From assembly GCF_007954405.1 (NCBI RefSeq), contig NZ_CP042344.1, positions 2,790,001 to 2,854,000 on the forward strand: a stretch of 64,000 nt of DNA, given 5' to 3'. A program made the position numbers and the translations under genes. Below are positions 27,188 through 38,560 of the stretch, piece after piece. The stretch comes from Comamonas flocculans (GTDB taxonomy: Bacteria; Pseudomonadota; Gammaproteobacteria; Burkholderiales; Burkholderiaceae_C). Under the pieces are notes generated by a model. It worked only from the letters and a program-made list of their open reading frames with translations, was not told the DNA's origin and searched no databases. Positions within the stretch are counted from its first letter, which is position 1; each line of letters starts with the position of its first letter.

Positions 27188-27877
27188 ATGCTGCAATCCC
27201 TGGCTCAATACATCGAACAGCGGCTGGCGACCGAAGGCGCCGCCAACGTCAAGCCCGCACGCTTTGCCGAATTGGCCGGGCGGCTGCTGGCCAGCGGTGT
27301 GGTGTGGCGCGAGCATTCCCGCCCCGAGGCCGCGCTGTACGACGACGCCATCCAATGCGAGCAGTTGCTGCGCGAATGGTTCGCCTGCATCGGCTTCGTG
27401 CTGGTTCACGACAGCGATGCCCGCCTGCTGCGGCTGTACCCACCCGGCGAGGGCGGGGGGGACGGCGAGGAAGACGGTGTGCGCCGCTTGCGCGCCCGAC
27501 TGTCGCGTGACTTCGTGGCCGCGGTGATCGCCCTGCGTTTTCTCTACACCGAGGCGCTCACCGGGCGCCGCTCACTGGTGGACGAACGCCTGGCCATCAG
27601 CCTGGAAGAGTTGTCACAAGCGGTGGTGTCGCTGCTGGCGCACAAGCTGCCCAATGCGGCCAGCGAGCGCATGGCCCTGTTGCGCGAACTGCGCAAACAC
27701 CGTGTGCTGCATTTCGTCGAGAGTGATGACGCGGGCGACATGCAGATGGGCCTGGCCGTGCTGCGGCCGGTGATGAGCTTCGTCAGCGACGAGGCCCTGG
27801 AAGAGGCTTTGCGGATGGTGGGCCGCCAGACTCCCCCTGCGCCCGCCGTCAAATCAGCCACCGAGGGCGGCGCATGA
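27188..27877 (+). CDS. jetB: Wadjet protein JetB (DUF4194, MukE-like)
   Basis: Start is ATG 27188, eight bases after the jetA stop, with AGGAGG at 27169-27174 (spacing 13). An in-frame start at 27128 would lie inside jetA. The 229-residue protein has tandem winged-helix character (FAELAGRLLASGVVWREHSR, LLREWFACIGFVLVHDSDAR, FLYTEALTGRRSLVDERLAI) like DUF4194/MukE, which bridges the kleisin and SMC heads. The stop overlaps the jetC start by 4 bp (ATGA). Confidence 0.85.
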   Translation: MLQSLAQYIEQRLATEGAANVKPARFAELAGRLLASGVVWREHSRPEAALYDDAIQCEQLLREWFACIGFVLVHDSDARLLRLYPPGEGGGDGEEDGVRRLRARLSRDFVAAVIALRFLYTEALTGRRSLVDERLAISLEELSQAVVSLLAHKLPNAASERMALLRELRKHRVLHFVESDDAGDMQMGLAVLRPVMSFVSDEALEEALRMVGRQTPPAPAVKSATEGGA

Positions 27878-30800
27878 AGATCGCCAAGCTGCTGACCTGG
27901 CATTGGGGTTCGCTGGAAGACCGCGAATGGCCCTTCGCCGACGCCGTGTTGCTGACGGGTGAATCGGGCTCGGGCAAATCCACGCTGCTCGATGCCATCC
28001 AGACCGTGTTGACGGCCGCGCACCAGCATGTGGTGCAGTTCAACATCGGCCAGGACGAATCCACGCAGAGTCGGCGTGGCGGCAAGGAGCCGCGCACCTT
28101 GGCCGCCTACGCCCTCGGCCAGCAGGCCGACGGTGTGTTCCTGCGCAGCCGATCGACCAGCTACGCAGGCATCGTTTTCGAAGCTTCCGAACAGGCAGGC
28201 GAGCAGGCCGAGCCTTTCACGGCATTGGTGGGCGTGGAGGCTTTCGAGGACGGCCGGCGCGCCGTCCTCCAGGGCACGCCACAGTTTTTCATCGTGCGCC
28301 GGGCGCTGTCCCTGGACCATCTGGCACGCCGGGCGGGCGAGGCGCTCACCGCGTCGCCATTGCCACTGAAGGAACTGTATGTGCAACTTCAGCACCGCTT
28401 GCAGGCCCATGCCGACAAAGCCGCTGCTGTGGTGCAGCGCTTCCCCGACAAGGGCGGCTACCTGCAGCATCTCTATGGCGCGTTGATGGGCAAGACGGCG
28501 GTAGGCGAACACGATGCCACGCGCGCGGCCAAGTCGCTCGTCAAGGCCATGGCCTACAAGGAACTGGGCAACGTCAACGACCTGGTGCGCAACGAGATCC
28601 TGGAACCGCACGATTTCAGCAAAGACCTCGACAAGATGCGTGAGCTGATGCGCTCCATCGCCAGCCTCAAGCTGGAGGCCGAGCGCCTGGCGTTGAATCT
28701 GGAGCGGCTCGACACCGCGCAGGCCAGTGCGGACCAGGTCATTGATGAGGCGCGGCGATTCGTCACCACCACCATCGCCCATGCCCTGCGCACGCGCAGC
28801 GAGGCGCGCGATGAACTGGCCTCGGTGCAACGCCAGATCGCCACGCAGGACAGGAAGCAGGCACAGCTGCAGGAGAAGCTGGCCTCGCTCGAAGCGCAGG
28901 AGACCCAGTTGCGCGAACAATTGCGCGGAGTAGACAAGCGCCTGGACGACAGCGACGTGGCACGCGAGAAGCAGGCGCTGGAAAACCAGATCCGGCTGCA
29001 GGCCGACCAGTTCCGTCTGCACTGGGGCCGCGTGCAGGAGGCCGCGCGCGGCATTGGTGGCATGGCCGCGCAACTCGAACAACTGCTGGCACTGGATCTG
29101 TCGGCCGTACCGGCGCTGGCTGCTGCGGTACAAGCCTTGCGCCCCGCCGCGCAGTATGTGCTCAAGCCCTGGCCGGCCATGGCCCAGGCCTATGCGCGCG
29201 ATGCGAGGCTGGACGTGGTGCTGCCCGCCTTCGAGCTGGAAGCTTTTGACACGCAACTGGCCAGCCTGCGCCAGGGCCTGCACGACGGCGAGGCCTCGGT
29301 GCAAGGCGCGGTGCTGCAGGCCTTGACCGACGTGGGGGTGCAGCTGAACCAGTTGAAGGATGACACCGAACAGCGCGATGCCGAACTGCGCCGCTTGCAG
29401 TCCGGCCGAGCCCAAGGCCCGAAGGATGCACATGATGCGGTGGCTCTGATCGAGCGTGAGATTCCTTCAGCCCGTCCCCACCTGCTGGCGCAACTGGTGG
29501 AGCCGCGCCCTGGCACCCGCTGGCAAAACGCCATCGAGGGATACATGGGCGGCGACCGCTTCGCCATCATCGTGGAAGCAGGCATGGAGGCGCGTTGCGC
29601 ACGGCTGGTCAAACAGCACTACCGCGTGCGCTCGCCCAAGGTCGTGCAGGGCCGCAAGGCGATGGAGGACACCGAAGGTCGCCAGTTGGAGGCCCGGGCC
29701 GTGCTGCACGAACTGATCTGCCAGCACCCTGTGGGTCATGCCTTCCTGATGGCGCAGTACGGCCGCGTGCGCAAGGTGGACACCGAAGAAGAGTTGGCGC
29801 GCACCCCACAGGGGCTGATGGAGGAAGGTCTGGGCAGCCGGGGCTATGGCATGTTTGCCTGCCGCGCACCCGATGGCGAACTGGCTTTTGGCGAAGGCGC
29901 GCGCCAGCGGCGCCGGCAATGGTGTGAGGACGAACTCAAACGTCTGGCACAAGAGACGAGTGCACTGCAAGCGCTGCGCCAGTCGCTGCTCGCGATCACC
30001 CGCATGTTCAACGGCCCCGTGTTCACGCCGCTGACGCCCTTGCTGCTCGCCGTGTTGGAAAGCCAGTCCCAGCATGCCCACGCCGAACAAGCTTTCAAGG
30101 CGCTGGACCTGTCGGCCATCGAAGAGTTGCTGGCCGAGCAGAAAGGTTTGAAGGCTCGCATCAGCAGCGTCACAGGGCAGCGCGACGAAGAGCTGAAGCA
30201 GGTCGGTGCCACAGACAAGGAACTGGTGGAGCTGCGCCGCCGCGAGAAAACCCTCGCGGAGCGCCTGCCCGATCTCGACATCGCCTGCACCAACGCCACG
30301 GTCTGGGCCTCGCGCTTCGCGGGTGCCGTGCCCACCCTGACCACCGAGCCCCAATTGCTGGACGAGGCCCAGGCCCTGGCGGCCGAGCCGGAAACCAGCC
30401 TGGACGCCCTGCGCCATCGCGTGCAGAGCCTGCGCGAAGGCCTGCCCCGCACCCTGCGCGAACTGGCCCAGGCCGTGGGCGCTTACTTGTCCGGCGCGCG
30501 CGACGACAGCGAGCGCTTCGCGTGGATCGACCCGCCCCGCAATGTCGATTGCCTCGAAGAACTGCTGCCCTTGGTCGAACGCAGCCGCACCGCCATTGCC
30601 GAGCAGGCCCAGCGCCAGCGCGCCATCGGCCTGGCGGACAACGCGCGCGCCCTGCGCGACGCAGAAGGCCAGTTCAACCACGTCTTCACCAGCAGCTTCT
30701 GCTTCAAGGTGCGCGACGATGTCAAGCAGGGCGCGCTGACACTACAGCGGCTCAACCGCCACCTGCAAGACATCCGCTTCGGCAGCGACACCTTCAGGCT

Positions 30801-31578
30801 GGAATGGGACTGGGTGCCGCGCATGCAGAAAGTGCAGGATTTCTTCGAGGCGGTGGAAAGCGCTGTCGAAGGACTGGAGCATGACCGCGGCTCCATCTTC
30901 ACATCGCCTCGGCTCACCGACGAGCAGCGTGCCACCGCGGAAGAAATCCGCCGCCTGCTGCTGGCCAACGACCAGGGTGCCAGCGAACGCGCGTTGCGCG
31001 AACTGGCCGACTACCGCAACTACCGGCGCTACGACATCCTGCGCACCAGCGCAGTGGGTACCACGCGGCTATCGACCTGGGGCACGGGTTCTGGGGGTGA
31101 ACTGGAAACGCCGTTCTACGTCGTGCGTTCGGCCGTGCTGGCCCATGCGCTCGGGCACTTCGGGCGCGACCGCCGCGAGGCGCCCGCCCTGCGGTTGATG
31201 CTCAGCGACGAGGCGTTCTCCAAGATGGACGAAACGCGCTCGCGCAACGTGCTGCAGTTCCTGTCGCAGACGCTGGGGCTGCAACTCATTGTGGCCATGC
31301 CCACGTCCAAGTCGGGCGCGGTCAAACCCGAGTTCGACAAGGAGTTCACTTTCTCCAAGGTGATGGCCCGGCGCGATGGTCAGGAACTGTTCATCAGCGA
31401 AGCGCAGGAGAAAACGCTCAACCGCCCGGCCCTGACCCGGCTGTGGGACGCGCATGCCGAGCAGGCCCGCGAGGCCGCACGCGCCCAGTGGATCGCGCAA
31501 CAGGCCCAAGAACAGATCCCAGGTCCGACGGCCGAAGATGCCCGCGCAAGCCTGGCTGAACGCAGGCTCTCGCCCTGA
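27874..31578 (+). CDS. jetC: Wadjet protein JetC (SMC/MukB-like ATPase)
   Basis: A 1,234-residue SMC-like ATPase. It has an N-terminal head with Walker A TGESGSGKSTLLDA at about 28-41, long coiled-coil arms (about 250-370 and 730-900, rich in Glu, Leu, Arg and Gln), a hinge-like middle around 520-640 (MGGDRFAIIVEAGMEARCAR), and a C-terminal head with signature-like STWGTGSGGELETPF and Walker B/D-loop LMLSDEAFSKMDETRSRNVL at about 1108-1127. SMC motors of this family extrude DNA loops and sense small circular DNA. All ATPase motifs are present, so the motor looks functional. Confidence 0.92.
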   Translation: MKIAKLLTWHWGSLEDREWPFADAVLLTGESGSGKSTLLDAIQTVLTAAHQHVVQFNIGQDESTQSRRGGKEPRTLAAYALGQQADGVFLRSRSTSYAGIVFEASEQAGEQAEPFTALVGVEAFEDGRRAVLQGTPQFFIVRRALSLDHLARRAGEALTASPLPLKELYVQLQHRLQAHADKAAAVVQRFPDKGGYLQHLYGALMGKTAVGEHDATRAAKSLVKAMAYKELGNVNDLVRNEILEPHDFSKDLDKMRELMRSIASLKLEAERLALNLERLDTAQASADQVIDEARRFVTTTIAHALRTRSEARDELASVQRQIATQDRKQAQLQEKLASLEAQETQLREQLRGVDKRLDDSDVAREKQALENQIRLQADQFRLHWGRVQEAARGIGGMAAQLEQLLALDLSAVPALAAAVQALRPAAQYVLKPWPAMAQAYARDARLDVVLPAFELEAFDTQLASLRQGLHDGEASVQGAVLQALTDVGVQLNQLKDDTEQRDAELRRLQSGRAQGPKDAHDAVALIEREIPSARPHLLAQLVEPRPGTRWQNAIEGYMGGDRFAIIVEAGMEARCARLVKQHYRVRSPKVVQGRKAMEDTEGRQLEARAVLHELICQHPVGHAFLMAQYGRVRKVDTEEELARTPQGLMEEGLGSRGYGMFACRAPDGELAFGEGARQRRRQWCEDELKRLAQETSALQALRQSLLAITRMFNGPVFTPLTPLLLAVLESQSQHAHAEQAFKALDLSAIEELLAEQKGLKARISSVTGQRDEELKQVGATDKELVELRRREKTLAERLPDLDIACTNATVWASRFAGAVPTLTTEPQLLDEAQALAAEPETSLDALRHRVQSLREGLPRTLRELAQAVGAYLSGARDDSERFAWIDPPRNVDCLEELLPLVERSRTAIAEQAQRQRAIGLADNARALRDAEGQFNHVFTSSFCFKVRDDVKQGALTLQRLNRHLQDIRFGSDTFRLEWDWVPRMQKVQDFFEAVESAVEGLEHDRGSIFTSPRLTDEQRATAEEIRRLLLANDQGASERALRELADYRNYRRYDILRTSAVGTTRLSTWGTGSGGELETPFYVVRSAVLAHALGHFGRDRREAPALRLMLSDEAFSKMDETRSRNVLQFLSQTLGLQLIVAMPTSKSGAVKPEFDKEFTFSKVMARRDGQELFISEAQEKTLNRPALTRLWDAHAEQAREAARAQWIAQQAQEQIPGPTAEDARASLAERRLSP

Positions 31579-31580
31579 TC

Positions 31581-32846
31581 ATGGACACGCCCGAATCGTC
31601 CTCGCTGCCCGATCCGTCCTCGCCGCATCCCTTCCTGCTGCGCCTGGCCCGGTTGCTGCTCGCCAAGGCTGAGCGCAGCACGGCCCAGGGGCCAGTGCGC
31701 CTGCCGCTGGACCGCAAGGCTGCGCCAGAGTTGCACGATGCCGTGGATGCCGACCAGATCCAGTTGCTGTGCATGCAACTCGATGACCTGTGCGCCACGG
31801 GCTGGGTCATCTTGCTGCTGCAAGCGCCTCGCGCATTCGCCAGCTTCAGCGACCGCAAACCCCGGCTGGAGCTGTGCGATTTCGACGCCCTGGCGGCGTG
31901 GGCCGGGTACACCCCACAGGCCCAATGCTGGCGGCAGCAATGGCGAGCGCACCTGGCTGCACACTGGGCGGCGAATCCGCTGGAGGCTCCTGCCGATCCG
32001 GCCGCCGTGCTCGACCACCTTGCCCGCAGCCCATTGATCCCTGTGGAAGGACTGCCTGTGCAAGAGGCCACCCGCAGCCTCGCCACCTTGACCGCCTTGT
32101 GCCGGTCGGGCCAAGCAATGGCCCTGCGTGAAGCCTCCGCACGCGCCTTCCAGGGCCGCTCCAAAGTGCTGGATCACCGCGAGGAACTGCTGAAGCTGCT
32201 GGGCGCCACTTCGGGCCAGTTCACCGAGGCGCCGATCCAGCTGTTGCTGGCGCCGCCGCACCGGAATCCCACTGGCAGTAGCGATGGCGGTGGCGGTGGC
32301 CGTGCTTTCAAGGACGTGCTGTTCATCGAGAACCTGGTCACCTTCGAGCACATGGCCGACACACGTGCCTCCGCCTGGGCGGGCAGCCTGCTGGTCTATG
32401 CAGCGGGTTTCCGGGGAAGCGCCCGCAGGTTGCGTTCCCGCGCCGGGTGTCGACTCTACCTGCGCGCACCGGTGTCCAACACGTCATTGCCGGCGATCGA
32501 GCGCTGGCTGTTCCAACCACTGGAAGGCGATCGTGATGGCGCGCCGCCAGTGCCGGTGTGCTTCTTCGGCGACCTCGATCACGCCGGCATGCAGATCCTT
32601 GCGAGCCTGCGTGAGGTGTTTCCCCAGGCCGGCGCCTGGCGTCCCGGCTACGAGCGACTGGCGAGCTTGCTGGCGGCGGGTGCGGGCCACCCACCGGAAC
32701 TGGCTGCCAAAGCCCAGCAAGCGGATCCCGGCCACACGGGTTGTGCCTATGCTGACAACGAGTTGCTGCCGCTGCTGCGCAGCCGAGGGCGTTTCATCGA
32801 CCAAGAGGCTTTCGATCTCCACGATGTCGATGGGCTGGGCCGATGA
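31581..32846 (+). CDS. jetD: Wadjet protein JetD (Toprim/DUF2220 nuclease)
   Basis: A 421-residue protein whose C-terminal half carries the TOPRIM nuclease fold shared with topoisomerase VI A and Spo11: LFIENLVTFEHMAD around 252-265 supplies the acidic strand, and CFFGDLDHAGMQIL around 327-340 holds the DxD at about 331-333. JetD is the subunit that cuts the plasmid. A Gly-rich linker (SSDGGGGGR) precedes the catalytic domain. The gene starts two bases after jetC and its stop overlaps the next ATG (ATGA at 32843), so a fifth gene is coupled to the operon. Confidence 0.85.
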   Translation: MDTPESSSLPDPSSPHPFLLRLARLLLAKAERSTAQGPVRLPLDRKAAPELHDAVDADQIQLLCMQLDDLCATGWVILLLQAPRAFASFSDRKPRLELCDFDALAAWAGYTPQAQCWRQQWRAHLAAHWAANPLEAPADPAAVLDHLARSPLIPVEGLPVQEATRSLATLTALCRSGQAMALREASARAFQGRSKVLDHREELLKLLGATSGQFTEAPIQLLLAPPHRNPTGSSDGGGGGRAFKDVLFIENLVTFEHMADTRASAWAGSLLVYAAGFRGSARRLRSRAGCRLYLRAPVSNTSLPAIERWLFQPLEGDRDGAPPVPVCFFGDLDHAGMQILASLREVFPQAGAWRPGYERLASLLAAGAGHPPELAAKAQQADPGHTGCAYADNELLPLLRSRGRFIDQEAFDLHDVDGLGR

Positions 32847-35056
32847 TCGGCGCGTACTACGACACGGTGTTCAACGCCGCACAAGGGCAGGGCCTGTCCA
32901 TTGAGACAGCTGCGGACCATGCAGCTACGTCATTCCTGGATGGCAAGCCTTCGGGCCAGGGCAAACGCAAATGCAGTGCTGCTGATCGCCATGCCGCCTT
33001 CTGGTCATCCCACTTCCTGCGCGCGCTGCCGGCGCAGGCCTGGCAACAAGAGTCGCTCAGCTTGGCCTTGGCGCGCTATCTGGGCCAGGATCGCGTCGCT
33101 TGCCCCGAGATCGTGGCCCACGTCGCCATGCTCGCACCCGACGTGCTGCAGCAGGCCGCCCGTCACGCCGGGCTGGTACTGCGGCAGGCATCACCACGCT
33201 GGCTTGAGATTGAAGCCTTGGCCGACAGCCAGCCCGGGGACTTCTCTGAGTTCGTTCAGGTCTTTCGCATCTTCAAGGAGGCGCATCAGTTGCGCCTGGA
33301 CGAGGTCGAACACCTGCGCGAGCCTCTGGCGAAGCTGACGCCTCTGGACCTGTTGGCCTACACCAGTCTTTACGCCTTCGAGCACCTGTTGCCTGATCTG
33401 CTGGAGGGCGGCTCCGCGCCCGATACTCAGGAAACTTGGGATGCCGTCGAAGACATCCTGACCTGGAAGCTCGCCACCTGCGATGCCGCCAGCCTGCGCT
33501 TGACCGACACGACCATCGCGGCCTCGCTGCGGCAACACCTCACCCCCTTCCTGTTTCCATCCCTTGAGGCACCTGGCCCCCGGCATGATTTGTACGCGGG
33601 CTTCACCGCGCTGCTCGATGCGCAGATCGAATTGAACGCCTTCATCAACCGGTCGGCGGAAGCCTTCAGCTACGACGGCGGCATCCGCTTCGTGCGACAG
33701 GGCGAACGGCTGGAAATCATGGAAGTAGATGCCCAGGCACGGGCCGCATGGCGCAGCGATGGCGACAAGCTCAACCGCCTGCACCAGTATTGGCTGTATC
33801 GCGGCATGGATGCGCTGATGGCGTCCCACGATTTGTTGGCATTGGTCAGTCCCGCTCATCTGGAAGCCAATTTGCAGGCCTTCGCCAAGGCCATGGGCAC
33901 GTGGCTGCGCTTGCAGGAGGTCTATGGCATCGCAGAGCAGGTGCGTACCGAGGCCGGCTCGGCCGTCGATGTCTTCCGTGCCCTGCTGGCCACCGAGTTG
34001 ATGACGGCGTTCTACATCGAAGACTTTCTGCGACCGTACCACCAGCACTTGCAGCAGTTGGGGCATCCCTGGCTGACGCTGGGACGCCTGGCGTTCGGTG
34101 GCCTGCTGCAGTCCGACATGCAGAACCGCTTTCCGATCACATGGTCTGATCGCTCGGCCAAGATCGCCCGCATCACCCCCTGGACGGCCACGGCGGAGCA
34201 CCCCCAAGGCCAGGCGCGAGCGGCGGAAGCCATCCTGGATTTCTGGACCAGCGACTGGAGCGCGTTGGCCGAGCGTTTGCGCGAGGGTGATGCCGCCTTG
34301 CGCCCCCGCTGGCAGGAGCGTCCCGTGCTGAAGATGGGGCGGCACCTGTTCCAATTGCCTTGGATGATGGCCATGCAGAACAACGCCACTGCGGCGGTCA
34401 ACAACCTGCGTCGACTGGGCGCCCGGCGGAACGAAGCGCGGGAGGAAACCCGACGCATCGAAGCACGGCTGGGCATGCTGTTCGAGCAGCGAGGCTTTCG
34501 GGTGCTGGTCGGCCACGAGTTCGCCGCCGGCATGGGCGATGAAGAGGACGCGGGCGAAATCGACCTGCTGTGCGCACTGGAAGGGCACTTGCTTGTGCTC
34601 GAACTGAAGTCAACCTACCAGCGCCGCTCCATGAAAGACGCCTGGATGCACCGCACCTCGACCCTGCGCAAGGCAGGATGGCAGTTGCACAGGAAGGTAC
34701 CTGCGGTTCGCCATGCACTCCAGCACGATGCGTCGTTGCGCCAGGCGCTGGCCCTCCCGCCGGGAGCCGAGCCGCAGATCACCGCCTGGATCGTCGATAC
34801 CTCCATCGAGTGGAACCACCAGGCGTTCCGGGGCTTTCTCAAGATTTTGCTGGAAGAGATCCAGATTGCACTGCGCGATGACCGGCGTTGGCTGAACGAC
34901 CCCGAAGGATTGTTCCGGACGGCAGGCGCTGGTGATGTGGCGATGCGTACCGACACAGACGCGAAGCCCATCGACACGCTCTATCCAGACGGATTCTCGG
35001 CAAGGAAATTCATTGAGGTTGTCGAGTCGGCTGCAGTATGGGCGGCCGCGGCATGA
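32843..35056 (+). CDS. Unrecognised protein with C-terminal PD-(D/E)XK nuclease motif, fifth gene of the Wadjet operon
   Basis: A 737-residue protein I cannot place in a named family. The first about 530 residues are helical and without known motifs. Residues about 545-640 have a restriction-endonuclease-like pattern: a helix with Glu (RRIEARLGMLFEQRGFRVLV), then GEIDLL with Asp at 574, then LVLELKSTY with ExK at 587-589, and a following helix (DAWMHRTSTLRKAGWQLH). Further strands (AWIVDTSIEWNHQAF) follow. The gene overlaps jetD by 4 bp, so it should be translated with the Wadjet genes. Described Wadjet operons have four genes. It may be a second effector, a regulator, or a separate defence gene that hitch-hikes; the sequence alone does not decide. 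Confidence 0.7.
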   Translation: MIGAYYDTVFNAAQGQGLSIETAADHAATSFLDGKPSGQGKRKCSAADRHAAFWSSHFLRALPAQAWQQESLSLALARYLGQDRVACPEIVAHVAMLAPDVLQQAARHAGLVLRQASPRWLEIEALADSQPGDFSEFVQVFRIFKEAHQLRLDEVEHLREPLAKLTPLDLLAYTSLYAFEHLLPDLLEGGSAPDTQETWDAVEDILTWKLATCDAASLRLTDTTIAASLRQHLTPFLFPSLEAPGPRHDLYAGFTALLDAQIELNAFINRSAEAFSYDGGIRFVRQGERLEIMEVDAQARAAWRSDGDKLNRLHQYWLYRGMDALMASHDLLALVSPAHLEANLQAFAKAMGTWLRLQEVYGIAEQVRTEAGSAVDVFRALLATELMTAFYIEDFLRPYHQHLQQLGHPWLTLGRLAFGGLLQSDMQNRFPITWSDRSAKIARITPWTATAEHPQGQARAAEAILDFWTSDWSALAERLREGDAALRPRWQERPVLKMGRHLFQLPWMMAMQNNATAAVNNLRRLGARRNEAREETRRIEARLGMLFEQRGFRVLVGHEFAAGMGDEEDAGEIDLLCALEGHLLVLELKSTYQRRSMKDAWMHRTSTLRKAGWQLHRKVPAVRHALQHDASLRQALALPPGAEPQITAWIVDTSIEWNHQAFRGFLKILLEEIQIALRDDRRWLNDPEGLFRTAGAGDVAMRTDTDAKPIDTLYPDGFSARKFIEVVESAAVWAAAA

Positions 35057-35310
35057 GCAGAGAAACTGCGGCACGCGACAGCCTTGGGCCAAGGAGGTCG
35101 GCTGATAGACTTCTCTCCATGCGCGCGCTGGAGATCTGCTGCGAAGGAATGTCGCCGCACCGCAGCTCAGGCATCTTGTGGGGTAAATCGGGGGGGGGTA
35201 AATACCGGCTGATATCCCTGAGAAGCCATGAAAATCAACGATTTGGAGCTCACTCACGCTTCAGATGCGGAAATCGAATGAAAAACAATAGCTGACAGCG
35301 CTTGAACAAC
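35057..35310. other. Island-core boundary region, no convincing gene
   Basis: This 254-bp gap separates the last island gene from gmk. It contains a GGGGGGGGG run flanked by near-repeats GGTAAATC and GGTAAATA (about 35181-35204), a possible 17-codon reading frame starting at 35228 (MKINDLELTHASDAEIE), and at 35286-35303 a half copy of the AATAGCTGACAGCGC repeat that runs into the gmk start. YicC, often encoded before gmk, is not here. No tRNA or clear attachment site was found. Confidence 0.5.
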
Positions 35311-35940
35311 ATGGATTACCCCGGGAATTTGTTTGTCGTCTCCGCCCCCAGCGGGGCGGGCAAGTCGAGTCTGGTCAATGCGCTGATGGAACTCGACGCG
35401 CTGGTCTCGCATTCCGTCTCGCACACCACGCGCACGCCGCGCGGGCAGGAAAAGGACGGGCGCGAATACCACTTCGTGTCGGTGCAGCAGTTCGACGCCA
35501 TGGTGCAGGCGGACGCTTTCGTCGAGTGGGCCAACGTGCACGGCAACCGCTACGGCACCTCGCGGCGCAGCATAGAAGAGCGCATCTCGCGCGGCGGTGA
35601 CGTGATGCTGGAGATCGACTACCAGGGCGCAGCGCAGATCAAGCGGGCCTTTGCCAACGCGGTGCTGGTCTTCGTGCTGCCGCCCAGCCTGCAGGAGCTG
35701 CATGCGCGCCTGCTGCGCCGCGGCGAGGACAGCCCCGACGTCATAGAGCAGCGCCTGGCCAATGCGGTGCAGGAGATGGCCCAGGTCGAGAAATTCGACT
35801 TCGTTATAATCAACGAGGTTTTCGAGCGTGCGCTTTTCGACCTGAAGACCATCGTGCACGCACAGCGCCTGAAAGTGGCCGCGCAGCGACGCGCACGGGC
35901 CGATACTTTCAAATCCCTGCACCTGAACCTGCCAGAGTAA
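35311..35940 (+). CDS. gmk: Guanylate kinase
   Basis: Converts GMP and ATP to GDP and ADP. The 209-residue protein starts at ATG 35311 ([20 protein letters not shown]); a TTG nine bases upstream gives only three extra residues. P-loop [10 protein letters not shown] at about 11-20, GMP-binding [19 protein letters not shown], and the lid and base regions are all present at the normal length. It heads the gmk-rpoZ-spoT cluster of nucleotide metabolism and the stringent response. Confidence 0.96.
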   Translation: MDYPGNLFVVSAPSGAGKSSLVNALMELDALVSHSVSHTTRTPRGQEKDGREYHFVSVQQFDAMVQADAFVEWANVHGNRYGTSRRSIEERISRGGDVMLEIDYQGAAQIKRAFANAVLVFVLPPSLQELHARLLRRGEDSPDVIEQRLANAVQEMAQVEKFDFVIINEVFERALFDLKTIVHAQRLKVAAQRRARADTFKSLHLNLPE

Positions 35941-35957
35941 CCGGAGAACACCAGACC

Positions 35958-36161
35958 ATGGCCCGCATTACCGTGGAAGACTGCCTTGAGCACATTCCCA
36001 ACCGTTTCCAGCTTGTGCTTGCCGCCACCTACCGTGCGCGCATGCTCAGCCAGGGCCACGCCCCCAAGATCGAAAGCCGCAACAAGCCCGGCGTGACCGC
36101 GCTGCGCGAGATCGCTGCCGGCAAGGTGGGCCTGGAGATGCTGAAAAAAGTCCCGGGCTGA
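35958..36161 (+). CDS. rpoZ: RNA polymerase omega subunit
   Basis: A 67-residue protein ([20 protein letters not shown]) with the conserved AATYRARML and [20 protein letters not shown] segments; it aids assembly of beta-prime into RNA polymerase and mediates ppGpp binding. It starts 17 bp after gmk, behind GGAG, and is followed by a strong terminator-like hairpin before spoT. Confidence 0.96.
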   Translation: MARITVEDCLEHIPNRFQLVLAATYRARMLSQGHAPKIESRNKPGVTALREIAAGKVGLEMLKKVPG

Positions 36162-36187
36162 GCGCCCCAGCCGGGCTTTTCCCGCCG

Positions 36188-36213
36188 AAAGCACCGCCTC
36201 GCGGTGCTTTTTT
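36188..36213 (+). terminator. Intrinsic terminator after rpoZ
   Basis: AAAGCACCGC, a CTC loop, GCGGTGCTTTTTT: a 10-bp stem followed by T6. A second, weaker hairpin (CCCGGGCTG...CCAGCCGGG then CTTTT) lies just upstream at 36153-36180, overlapping the rpoZ stop. Together they would separate gmk-rpoZ transcription from spoT, at least partly. Confidence 0.85.
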
Positions 36214-36259
36214 GTTTGTAGCAAGAACCATTTACGCCCAGTGCCGCTATATTCGAAGC

Positions 36260-38533
<2,274 letters not shown>

Positions 38534-38560
38534 GCGGTGCCGGCCCGCCGCTTGCCGCCG

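Noticed and set aside
35181..35204. GGTAAATC/GGTAAATA near-repeats around a G run as an island attachment site
   Set aside because: The repeats are only 7-8 bp, lie next to each other and not at both island ends, and no integrase or tRNA is adjacent.
35228..35281. A 17-codon reading frame before gmk as a leader peptide or gene
   Set aside because: Too short to judge, no recognisable family, and the spacing to gmk gives no attenuator-like hairpins.
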